NCBI GenBank assembly: GCA_016718345.1
Contig: JADKDN010000001.1
Location: forward strand, 319,001-383,000
From: Flavobacterium sp.
GTDB lineage: Bacteria; Bacteroidota; Bacteroidia; Flavobacteriales; Flavobacteriaceae
Length of the DNA stretch: 64,000 bases
Direction of reading: 5' to 3'
The position numbers and the translations under genes are program-made. Positions 29,159 to 38,291 of this stretch are shown in pieces. The first letter of the stretch is position 1. Each line of letters starts with the position of its first letter. The notes under the pieces were generated by a model. The model was given only the letters and a program-made list of their open reading frames with translations, did no database searches and had not been told where the DNA came from.

Positions 29159-30974
29159 ATGATGTTTTCAATAGTATTTATTTTTATATCGCTTTTTTTC
29201 ATTGCATTTGTAGTAATGCATCTTCAAGTTTTTAATTTTCAGAGTAGGTTTTTAACCGCAATAATAAATATTTTACTGATAGTTGGTATTTATGCATCAA
29301 TTATTACATCTTTCAAGTCTATTTTTTAGTTCCAATTTGCGGAATTATAATTATTGGATTGTATTTAAGGAAAAAAAGTTAAAGTTCAATTTTCTTCAAT
29401 GGGAGAGCACTTTATTGATTGCCAGTTTTGTTAGTTTAATTTTTTTAGTGCTCTTTTTTAGGAATAATGAATTGCTAATTCCTAGTGAAGATTATTTGTT
29501 TTGGATTAGAGTAGGATTAGTCAACCAAAGAATTGGAGTTGAAAATATTAATGTTTTTTATAATTTAATAGATTCATCATATAAAGGAGCCGATTTATAT
29601 CATCATTTTGAGTTTTGGTTGATGAATTTCGGAAGTTTACTAAATAGGCAAGATGCATCCCTTAATCTTTTCTTTTTTTCATATCCATTGGGAATAATAA
29701 TGTGCTGTGAGGGAGTTAAAAAATTAATAATAAGTTTTTACCCAAAATTTTCAAATAAATTTGTTTTGATACATAATTCAATTTTTTTTTTAATTCTTGG
29801 TTTTTTATTTTTTATGCAACCTTGGGATACATTTAATTATTATTTAAGTCTAAATGAGTTGCCTATTTCTGGTATGGGATTGATTTGGAGAGGACTAAAA
29901 ATGATTTATGTGTTAAACATTGTCATAGCATTATTTTTATATCTTAAAACCACAAACTTTGATACTTTTATAACATTATTACTAGTGTCATTTTTTTATA
30001 TTCCAGTTTTTCCAATAGTAATCCTTACGGTATTCATATGGATGTTTTATACGTATTTTTATGTTTATAGGATAACATTTAATAATTTTTTTATTTTAAT
30101 ATATTTTTCATTAGGGACATTACTTTTTTATTTTTTTTTCGGAAATCGTGGAGGCACAACAGTTTCAAATTTCTCATTAATGGAATGGTTTACTATTGAT
30201 GCTTGGATAAAGTATATGCCAGCGATTCTAATGAAGGTCTTCTTTATACCAATATTTGGATTTTTCCCATTTTTTCTTTTAATTTTAAAGAGAAGAAAGG
30301 ATATATGTTCTATAAAAACAACTCTTTTTATAGCATTACTATATGTTGTTTGCATTAGTGTTTGGTGTTTATTTGTAAATAATGTGGACGCAAATCAGGC
30401 TTTTTTACTGCTTTTTGGAGGTATAATTCCAGCAGTGATATTATTTGCAACATGGAATATAATTTTTCTTAAAAGAAAAGTAATCATGGGTTTTTTTTTA
30501 ATTGCAGTATATCTTATACCGGGTGTTATTGATGCAATGAATTTTAATAGTCCTGTTAAACGAGAGTCTGCATCCACAGTAAGATTTATAAAACAGCTTA
30601 ATTCTAAACGCTTATTATATCTGCCAGAAAAAGCTGAATTAAATAGTATTTACGATTTTAATGAGAGGGTATATACAGGTGTAAATCAGTTTATACTTTA
30701 CAATACTAGTATTGATTTAATTTCGGTTTCAGCTTCATATGAGGGAAATAATGTGGGGATGAATACCTCGACTTTGAGAATGTATAATTTTTATAAACAG
30801 AGCTCACCTTATTACAAGCAATGTGGATATGTTGATTTATCATCACAATGCTTCGTCGATTTTTTAAAAAAATCAAAGATAGATATTATTTGTACAAGAA
30901 AAGTAGATTTAAATATTAAGGGGTGGTCTAAAAGTTTTGAAAATTTAGATTATTCATTTTATGAATTAAATTAA
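29159..30974 (+). CDS. Large polytopic membrane protein, possible GT-C glycosyltransferase, two frameshifts
   Basis: Reading begins at ATG 29159 (MMFSIVFIFISLFFIAFVV), changes frame at about 29322-29327 (T run) and again at about 29369-29376 (A run), and continues to 30974. Corrected length is about 605 residues with at least ten membrane segments. PSEDYLFWIRVGLVNQRIG at about residue 105 places acidic residues in an outer loop, and DLYHHFEFW follows. The C-terminal 130 residues are more polar. I do not recognise the family. The gene lies six bases after the DUF6056-like gene, and the pair may work together. A role in polymerisation or side-chain transfer is plausible. Confidence 0.55.
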
Positions 30975-31026
30975 TTAGGTGTATTTATTATGAAGAATCT
31001 AAAAAATTGAATGATAAAAAAATGTA

Positions 31027-31761
31027 ATGGAGATGAGTTCAAAACATAAAATCGTATTACTTTTAACGGCAAGTATCAATCCAAAAGATGCACCTGAAGT
31101 TGCTATACCTGATTCAAAAGAGAGGGAAGAGCAGTATTTAAATGCCTTAAAGTATTACTCCCTTATTGATTATCCAATTGTTTTTATTGATAGTAGTAAT
31201 ACCATATCAAATTCAATTACGAATATTGGTAAGGGAATAGAAAGTTTTGAGTATCATGCATTTTCTTCAATTAATAGTTATTTAGGAAAAGGACATGGGG
31301 AAAAAGAAATTTTAGATTATGCTTTTCAAAAATCAGAATTATTAGCAAACGCAAAACATGTTGTTAAAATAAACGGTAGATACTGTATCAATAATATAGA
31401 TAAAATTATAGAAAAAGTAAAGCTTTCAAACGCAGATATACGTGTAAATTTTGGTTTAAATTTGAGTAGATGTGATAGTAGATTAATAATTTTCAAACCA
31501 GATTTTTATATACATTATTTCAAACCAACTCTTGAAAAATATTTAGACGAACCCTCCAAAATGTTCTTTGAAAATGTTTTGTCAAGAAGCGTTCATTTAT
31601 TAATGGCTGAGGGTGGAATATACGAACCATGGCCTATGTATCCATATTATAAAGGTATAAATGGGGCAAATGGTAATAAGGTAGATTTTAAATTTGTAAA
31701 AAGACTAAGATATACATTGTTTTATAGATTAAAGATTTGGTTTTTAAGACAAATGGTTTAG
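31027..31761 (+). CDS. Putative glycosyltransferase-like protein of unknown family
   Basis: This intact 244-residue soluble protein reads KIVLLLTASINPKDAPEVAI and REEQYLNALKYYSLIDYPIVFIDSSN, then SYLGKGHGEKEILDYAF and KHVVKINGRYCINNIDKI. The pattern (a TAxINP opening, an F-I-D/E-S/N strand, a KGxGE turn) recalls small uncharacterised transferases found in capsule loci. MFFENVLSRSVHLL and EGGIYEPWP near the end are also conserved-looking. There is no membrane segment. ATG 31027 and the in-frame ATG 31033 are both possible starts. It directly precedes the ABC exporter genes. The function is a guess from context. Confidence 0.55.
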   Translation: MEMSSKHKIVLLLTASINPKDAPEVAIPDSKEREEQYLNALKYYSLIDYPIVFIDSSNTISNSITNIGKGIESFEYHAFSSINSYLGKGHGEKEILDYAFQKSELLANAKHVVKINGRYCINNIDKIIEKVKLSNADIRVNFGLNLSRCDSRLIIFKPDFYIHYFKPTLEKYLDEPSKMFFENVLSRSVHLLMAEGGIYEPWPMYPYYKGINGANGNKVDFKFVKRLRYTLFYRLKIWFLRQMV

Positions 31762-31818
31762 TCAGCAATATTTAATTCTAATAGATAGAAAGTTAAACTT
31801 AAAAAAATAAATAATTTA

Positions 31819-32670
31819 ATGGGAAACAACCAACAAAAATGGACTGAAGTAATTAACTCAGATACATCAATTTTTAAATTGAATCTTTCTGAGGTATGGA
31901 AATATAGAGATCTTTTATTTATGTTCGTAAAAAGAGATTTTGTTACTTTTTACAAGCAAACGGTTTTGGGTCCTTTGTGGTTTATTATTCAACCCTTACT
32001 CACTACACTTATGTTTGTCATTATTTTTGGAAATTTAGCAAATTTATCAACAGACAATTCTCCTAAAGTTGTATTTTATTTAGCTGGAGTTTCTATATGG
32101 GGGTATTTTTCCGAGACACTTACTAAAACAGCAAGCGTGTTTACGAATAATGCAAGTATTTTTGGAAAGGTCTATTTTCCAAGACTAATTATGCCTCTTT
32201 CATTGGTAGTTTCGGGGCTTATCAAATTTGGAGTACAGTTTTCTATTTTTGTTACAGTTTTATTGTATTATTTTTTCACAAAAGATAATGTAAATCCTAA
32301 TTTGTATGTTTTGTTAACTCCTATTCTCTTATTTTTAATGGGAATTTTAGCTTTAGGTTTGGGTATGATTATTTCTTCTATGACTACAAAATATAAGGAT
32401 TTAACGTATCTAATTTCATTTGGAATACAATTATTTATGTATGCAACTCCAGTAGTTTATCCATTATCTTCAATACCGGGTAAGTATAAATTTCTTTTAC
32501 TACTGAATCCTTTAACGGCTATTTTTGAATGTTTTCGTTATGCTTTTTTAGGTTCTGGAAGTTTTGAATTTTCAACGTTAGGTTATAGTGCATTAGTGTC
32601 GTTATTAATATTGTTTTTGGGTATAATAATATTCAACAAAGTAGAAAAGAATTTTATTGATACTGTTTAA
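31819..32670 (+). CDS. wzm: O-antigen/polysaccharide ABC transporter permease (Wzm)
   Basis: The 283-residue permease begins with a soluble stretch containing NLSEVWKYRDLLFMFVKRDF, then YKQTVLGPLWFIIQPLLTTL. These are the hallmark N-terminal sequences of ABC-2 polysaccharide permeases. Six membrane segments follow, with FGKVYFPRLIMPLSLVVSG, MTTKYKDLTYLISFG and the C-terminal NPLTAIFECFRYAFLG. It pairs with the ATPase gene 13 bases downstream to move finished lipid-linked polysaccharide across the inner membrane. No Wzx flippase is seen in the window, so this is the only recognisable inner-membrane exporter of whole glycan. Confidence 0.93.
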   Translation: MGNNQQKWTEVINSDTSIFKLNLSEVWKYRDLLFMFVKRDFVTFYKQTVLGPLWFIIQPLLTTLMFVIIFGNLANLSTDNSPKVVFYLAGVSIWGYFSETLTKTASVFTNNASIFGKVYFPRLIMPLSLVVSGLIKFGVQFSIFVTVLLYYFFTKDNVNPNLYVLLTPILLFLMGILALGLGMIISSMTTKYKDLTYLISFGIQLFMYATPVVYPLSSIPGKYKFLLLLNPLTAIFECFRYAFLGSGSFEFSTLGYSALVSLLILFLGIIIFNKVEKNFIDTV

Positions 32671-32682
32671 TTTTTTAGATAT

Positions 32683-33958
32683 ATGTCATATACAGTTATA
32701 AAAGCAGAAAATATATCAAAACAATACCGTTTAGGTAATGTAGGTACTGGGACTTTGTCACATGATTTAAATAGATGGTGGAGTAAGATTAGGGGTAAAG
32801 AAGACCCCTATTTAAAAATAGGAGATGCTAATGATCGTTCTCAAAAAGGGGATAGTGAATATGTTTGGTCATTGAAAGATGTCAATTTTGAAATAAATCA
32901 AGGTGATGCAGTTGGTATAATTGGTAGAAATGGAGCAGGAAAAAGCACACTTCTAAAAATTTTGAGCAAAGTAACAAAGCCTACTACAGGTAATATATAT
33001 ACCAAAGGGAGGATAGCATCTTTATTGGAAGTAGGCACTGGATTTCATCCTGAAATGACTGGTAAAGAAAATATATATCTAAATGGTGCTATATTAGGTA
33101 TGAGCAAAAAAGAGATAACTCAAAAGTTTGATGAGATTGTTGATTTTTCTGGAGTTGAACGTTACATTGATACCCCTGTAAAGAGGTATTCATCAGGTAT
33201 GTATGTGCGTTTAGCATTTGCTGTAGCAGCTCATTTGGAATCTGAGATTTTAATTATTGATGAGGTACTTGCTGTTGGAGATGCTGAATTTCAAAAAAAT
33301 GTTTAGGAAAGATGGGAGATGTAACCAGTAAAGAAGGAAGAACAGTTTTGTTTGTTAGTCATAATATGGCAGCCGTAAAATCATTGTGTACAAAGGGTGT
33401 CGTTTTAGAGCATGGCAGAACAAAATTTATTGGAGATGCTTCTTCAAGTGTGAGTATTTATTTGGGAGGTGACAATGCTATGGATTCAAATACTAAAACT
33501 TACAGGATATTTCTATAGAAGGGGTTTTTAAACTTAATTCTATAAGTATAAAATCCAAAGAGCATTCAGTAGAAGAACCTTTATTTGAAAACAAACAAAT
33601 TCAGCTTATTACAGACATAGATTTTGATACTCCAGATCCGTCAAGATACCATATAACATATCATTTGTATAATGAAATGGGAGAAGTTTTGTTTTCTTTT
33701 TACAATTCGGATGTTATAAAACTAAAGAGAGGACATAATAAAATAGAATGTGTTTTTCCAAAATATTTTTTTCAATCGGGTAATTTCAGTTTAGCAATTT
33801 TTATAGTAGAAGATAAAAGCAAAGCAATTTTCATCGAAAAAGATGTTTTTACATTTACTATTATTGATGGAGGTAGGGATTTTGGAGAATATATGGGTAG
33901 AGAACCAGGTTATATTAGACCTCAATTTGAATGGTATAATAGAAGTTTAATCGTGTAA
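32683..33958 (+). CDS. wzt: O-antigen/polysaccharide ABC transporter ATPase with Wzt-type C-terminal domain, two frameshifts
   Basis: The ATPase domain has Walker A IGRNGAGKSTLLKIL at about 82-96, the signature YSSGMYVRLAFA and Walker B ILIIDEVLAVGDAEF. One A is missing at about 33296-33302 (QKKC should follow) and one base at about 33502-33506 (TYQDISIEG). Corrected, the protein is about 425 residues. The C-terminal part, with HITYHLYNEMGEVLFSFYNS and FGEYMGREPGYIRPQFEW, is a Wzt-type beta-sandwich that in other systems binds the chain end or its cap. That suggests the exported polymer carries a recognised terminal structure. Confidence 0.88.
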
Positions 33959-34008
33959 ATAATACTTATTATTGTGAATTACAATAACGTATTTATATTA
34001 AATCAATT

Positions 34009-35441
34009 ATGCAAAAAATAGACAGATCGTTCCTATTTATAAAAAGCGCACTGAGTCTCGACAACCCATTTAACAGTCTTGAAGAAATTAAAAACTGGGT
34101 AGCTTTACAAAATGAAAAATTAAAGTAAATGTTACTAAAATTGCTTTTGAAGAACTCGATCAGTGGTCTTTTTCTAACGAAAACTTTAATTTGAGACATC
34201 AATCTGGAAAGTTTTTTTCTATCGATGGCATTGACGTCAAAACCAATTGGGGTTTGGTTTCCCATTGGCAACAACCTATAATAAATCAACCAGAGATTGG
34301 GTATTTAGGATTTATTACTAAGGAATTCAACGGTGTTTTATATTTCTTATTACAAGCAAAAATAGAACCAGGCAATGTCAATTGTGTCCAACTATCTCCT
34401 ACCCTACAAGCTACAAAAAGTAATTATTCTAAAGTTCATCAAGGTAAAGCTCCTGCCTATTTAGATTATTTTATTAATGCAACTCCTGATCAAGTTTTAT
34501 TAGATCAGTTACAGTCTGAACAAGGAGCGCGATTTCTTCGTAAGAGAAATAGGAATATTATCATAAAAATTGATGAAGATATCCCAGTGTTAGATAATTT
34601 TATTTGGCTAAGCTTGGCTCAGATTAAAGTATTAATGCAAGAGGATAACTTGGTAAATATGGACACTAGGACAGTTATTTCAGGTATCCCTTATGGAAGT
34701 TATAACAAACAAAGTATAGAAATACTTCATTTATTGCAGGAGCAAAATAATAGAACAGAAATAAGTTTTCAGTTTTTAAAATCAACTTTACAAAATTCAG
34801 GAGAGTTACATTCTTTTGATGATTTAATTCAGTTTGTTACCAAAAGAAAATCGCACTATGAATTAGAAGTAGTTAAAATACCAATTAAAAATATTGAAAA
34901 CTGGGTTGTCGAAGATGAATTTATACGACATGTAGATAACAAGTATTTTAAAGTAATTGCAGCAAAGGTTGAAATTGAGAATAGGGAAGTTGTAAGTTGG
35001 TCTCAACCTATGATAGAACCTGCTCAAGAAGGAATTTGTGCTTTTGTATGTAAAGAAATTAATGGAGTACTGCATTTTATCGTTCAAACTAAACTTGAGG
35101 CTGGTAATTTTGATATTTTAGAGTTAGCACCAACGGTACAATGTCTTACTGGGAACTATAGAAATGCCCAAGGAATTGAACAAATGCCATTTCTAAAGTA
35201 TGTATTAGAAGTCAAGAAAGAAAATATTATTTTTGATACTTTGCAATCAGAAGAAGGAGGTCGTTTTTATAAAGAACAAAATAGAAATATGCTAATTCTA
35301 GCTGATGATAGTATAAAAATTGAGCTTCCAGAAAACTACATTTGGATGACATTAAATCAAATGCAAGTATTTATTAAGTTTAATAATTATTTAAATATTC
35401 AAGCACGAAGTTTAATTGCAGCAATTTCATTTATTTCATGA
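34009..35441 (+). CDS. NDP-hexose 2,3-dehydratase, one frameshift
   Basis: From ATG 34009 the product runs FIKSALSLDNPFNSLEEIKN and breaks at about 34122-34127, where one A is missing (LKVNVTKIAFEELDQW should follow). Corrected length is about 477 residues. The protein has two similar halves. LVSHWQQPIINQPEIGYLGF, YFLLQAKIEPGN and LSPTLQATKSNY in the first match VVSWSQPMIEPAQEGICAF, HFIVQTKLEAGN and LAPTVQCLTGNY in the second. This tandem layout is the mark of the NDP-hexose 2,3-dehydratase family, which removes water from dTDP-4-keto-6-deoxyglucose to give a 3,4-diketo-2,6-dideoxy sugar. It overlaps the next gene as ATGA. Confidence 0.87.
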
Positions 35442-36418
35442 AAAAAATTAGAATTGGAGTTTTAGGATATGCAAGCATAGCTCAGAAAGCAATTATACCT
35501 GCAATTCAGGCTTTGTCTGATTACTATGAATTTGTAGGTATTGCCACAAGAACGATAGAAAAAGCAGAAGAAATCAATTCAAAGTTTCAAGGGAAAGCAT
35601 TTTCTTCTTATTCTCAAATTATTACTAAAAATAGAATAGATGCGTTGTATATTCCTTTGCCTAATGCCTTACATTATGAATGGGTAAAATTTGGGCTTGA
35701 AAATGGAATACATATTTTAGTTGAAAAATCATTAGCTTGTAACTACAATGAGGTAAAAGAGTTAAATGAAATAGCTGATACAAATCATCTAGCATTAATA
35801 GAAAATTTTCAATTTCGTTTTCATGAACAATTTAATTTCATAAAAAAGCATCTAAAAAAAGGGACTTTAGGAGAAATTAGGGTGATTCGAAGTTCTTTTG
35901 GATTTCCTCCTTTTCCAGATGCGACAAACATTAGATACCAAAAAGAATTAGGAGGAGGAGCCCTACTTGATGCGGGTGCCTATCCAATAAAGTTAGCACT
36001 GTTACTTTTAGGATATGATGTTAAGGTCGTCTCTGCAATTTCTGTTATTCCTTCACGATATAAAGTAGATATTTGGGGTGGAGGAACAATCAAACAGAAA
36101 GAAGGAGATGGATTTCTTCAAATGTCTTTTGGATTTGATAATTTTTATCAATGTAATCTTGAAATATTGGGTAGTAAAGGGAAATTGTCGACAAATAGAA
36201 TTTTCACAGCTCCACCAGCATACTCACCAGAAGTAATTATTGAAACAGAACAAGGATTACAAAAAATAGCTATAGAACCAGATAATCATTACCAAAAGAT
36301 GCTGAAACATTTTTATGATTGTATTCAAAGTCACGAATTGAGAGTTGAGGAGTATCAACAGAATATTCATCAATCTAGATTAATAGAAGAATTTAAAAAA
36401 ATAGCAAATGAAGAATAA
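35438..36418 (+). CDS. Gfo/Idh/MocA-family oxidoreductase, probable dTDP-sugar 3-ketoreductase
   Basis: The 326-residue protein begins MKKIRIGVLGYASIAQKAII, an NAD(P)-binding site. IPLPNALHYEWVKFGLENG and ILVEKSLACN follow (the family's EKP is EKS here, with lysine at about 96). LGGGALLDAGAYPIKLALLLLG is the conserved substrate-side GxxxDxGxH-like motif. Related enzymes such as KijD10 reduce the C3 ketone of dTDP-3,4-diketo-2,6-dideoxyglucose, the product of the gene before it. The ATG overlaps that gene's stop, and the following aminotransferase overlaps this gene by 11 bases, so the three are probably translationally coupled. Confidence 0.8.
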   Translation: MKKIRIGVLGYASIAQKAIIPAIQALSDYYEFVGIATRTIEKAEEINSKFQGKAFSSYSQIITKNRIDALYIPLPNALHYEWVKFGLENGIHILVEKSLACNYNEVKELNEIADTNHLALIENFQFRFHEQFNFIKKHLKKGTLGEIRVIRSSFGFPPFPDATNIRYQKELGGGALLDAGAYPIKLALLLLGYDVKVVSAISVIPSRYKVDIWGGGTIKQKEGDGFLQMSFGFDNFYQCNLEILGSKGKLSTNRIFTAPPAYSPEVIIETEQGLQKIAIEPDNHYQKMLKHFYDCIQSHELRVEEYQQNIHQSRLIEEFKKIANEE

Positions 36419-37505
36419 GAATATTTTTGTTACCCAGCCATCTTTAGCACCGTTAAATGAGTTTACAGATATTCTAAAAGGAGTTTGGGACAGAGGAATA
36501 CTAACTCACAATGGCCCTTTAGTACAACAGCTTGAGACTGAATTACAAAATATATTGGTGGCACCCCATTTTACAGTAGTAAATAATGGAACAATTGCAT
36601 TGCAAATTGCTATCAAGGCACTAGAATTAGAGGGAGAAATTATTACTTCACCATTTACATGGATAGCAACCGTTAGTGCCATAAAATGGGAAGGGTGTAC
36701 GCCTGTTTTTTGTGATATTGATCCTAAAACACTAAATATTGACCCTGCAAAAATCGAAGCTCTTATTACCGAAAAGACAGTAGCAATTATGCCAGTACAC
36801 GTCTTTGGAACAGCGTGTAATGTGATTGAAATTGAAAGAATTGCTAAAAAATATAATTTAAAAGTTATATATGATGCAGCACATGCAATAGGTTCTACTT
36901 TTGAAGGAAAAAGTTTACTGTCATATGGCGATGTTTCCGCAACAAGCCTTCATGCAACAAAATTGTTGAATACAGCTGAGGGAGGCGGATGCATAACAAA
37001 AGATTTAGAATTAGACAAAAAAATAAAAAGAATACGTTTTTTTGGGCACAGTGATGACAAAACAGATATCATTGAGGATGGTTTTAATGGGAAATTAACA
37101 GAAGTCCATGCAGCACTAGGACTAGCTAATCTCAAATATTATGATGAGGTATTAGAAGATAGAAAAATAAAATATCTTTTTTATAAAGAAAAGCTACAGG
37201 AACTGCCTAATATTTCTTTTCAAGATATTTCTCAAGGAGAGATAAACTATTCTTACTTCCCAATTATTTTTGACACTGAGGCACACTTGTTAAAAGTGGA
37301 AACTATACTTAAAGAAAACAATATTTTCCCAAGAAGGTATTTTTATCCTTCTGTAAATACATATACTAAGGTAGTTACCTACCAGCACTGTCCTATATCT
37401 GAGGATATTGCAACAAGAATTTTGTGTTTACCACTGTATTTTAAATTAGAAATGGCAGAAATAGAGAAAATAATTACTTTAATAAAAATCGCTAATCATG
37501 TATAA
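36408..37505 (+). CDS. DegT/DnrJ/EryC1-family 4-aminotransferase (VioA/DesI-like)
   Basis: The 365-residue PLP enzyme has NIFVTQPSLAPLNEFTDIL, GILTHNGPLVQQLE, VVNNGTIALQIAIKAL and TSPFTWIATVSAIKWEG. YDAAHAIGSTFEGKSLLSYG and SLHATKLLNTAEGGG carry the PLP lysine at about residue 184. The wording is close to VioA and DesI, which aminate C4 of dTDP-4-keto-6-deoxyglucose to give the gluco-configured 4-amino sugar. After the 2,3-dehydratase and ketoreductase its likely substrate is the 2-deoxy 4-keto sugar, giving a 4-amino-2,4,6-trideoxyhexose. It overlaps both neighbours. Confidence 0.83.
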   Translation: MKNKNIFVTQPSLAPLNEFTDILKGVWDRGILTHNGPLVQQLETELQNILVAPHFTVVNNGTIALQIAIKALELEGEIITSPFTWIATVSAIKWEGCTPVFCDIDPKTLNIDPAKIEALITEKTVAIMPVHVFGTACNVIEIERIAKKYNLKVIYDAAHAIGSTFEGKSLLSYGDVSATSLHATKLLNTAEGGGCITKDLELDKKIKRIRFFGHSDDKTDIIEDGFNGKLTEVHAALGLANLKYYDEVLEDRKIKYLFYKEKLQELPNISFQDISQGEINYSYFPIIFDTEAHLLKVETILKENNIFPRRYFYPSVNTYTKVVTYQHCPISEDIATRILCLPLYFKLEMAEIEKIITLIKIANHV

Positions 37506-38235
37506 GAAAATACTAATAATTTCGGATAATTCTTTTTTATGTAAGAAGTTTCACCACATAATAGATAAAAAAAAACTAGATTGTAATTTTACATTTTCTA
37601 TTAGTCCATTTTCTGATAAAGATGATTTTAATCTACCCAATGAAACAGATGTAGAAATATTTAATTTAAAAAATCAAGAGGATGTAGATTTTATAATAAG
37701 AAATTATGATTTAGTTTTTTCGATACATTGTAAGCAAATATTTCCAGTAGATTTAGTAACTGCGTTAAAATGTGTTAATGTTCATCCAGGTTATAATCCA
37801 AAAAATAGAGGCTGGTATCCACAAATTTTTTCAATAATTAATGATTTACCTATAGGTGCTACTATTCATGAAATAGATGAAAAATTAGATCATGGACATA
37901 TTATAGCTCGGGAGTTTGTGAATAAATATGCTTATGATACATCAGAAAGTTTATATAATAGGGTTGTTGATAAGGAAATCGAATTACTAGAGAATAATAT
38001 AGAAAGCATTATCAAAGATGATTATAAAAAGATTAAGCCTGAAAGTGAAGGTAATTTATTTTTAAAAAAAGATTTTAATGAATTATTAGAGTTAGATTTA
38101 AATGAACAAATTTCCATTGGAGATTTCATTAATAGATTAAGAGCATTAACACATGGGAATTATGATAATGCTTATTTTATTGATTCTAAAACAAATAAAA
38201 AAGTGTTTATCGGCGTAAGGTTAAAATCAGAATAA
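37498..38235 (+). CDS. Sugar N-formyltransferase (VioF-like)
   Basis: The 245-residue protein has the formyltransferase catalytic set. The asparagine and histidine of CVNVHPGYNPKNRGWYPQ lie at about residues 94 and 96, and the aspartate is in the loop LDHGHI at about 131. GATIHEIDEKLDHG is also conserved in VioF and FdtF, which move a formyl group from N10-formyltetrahydrofolate to a dTDP-amino sugar. A 110-residue C-terminal part (YNRVVDKEIELLENNIESII and beyond) matches the family. Its start overlaps the aminotransferase stop by eight bases. It should formylate the 4-amino sugar made by the preceding three genes. Confidence 0.87.
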   Translation: MYKKILIISDNSFLCKKFHHIIDKKKLDCNFTFSISPFSDKDDFNLPNETDVEIFNLKNQEDVDFIIRNYDLVFSIHCKQIFPVDLVTALKCVNVHPGYNPKNRGWYPQIFSIINDLPIGATIHEIDEKLDHGHIIAREFVNKYAYDTSESLYNRVVDKEIELLENNIESIIKDDYKKIKPESEGNLFLKKDFNELLELDLNEQISIGDFINRLRALTHGNYDNAYFIDSKTNKKVFIGVRLKSE

Positions 38236-38291
38236 ATCGTTAAACAAAAATTGATCCATTCAGGCGGCTTAAAATGATAAATTAATATAAA

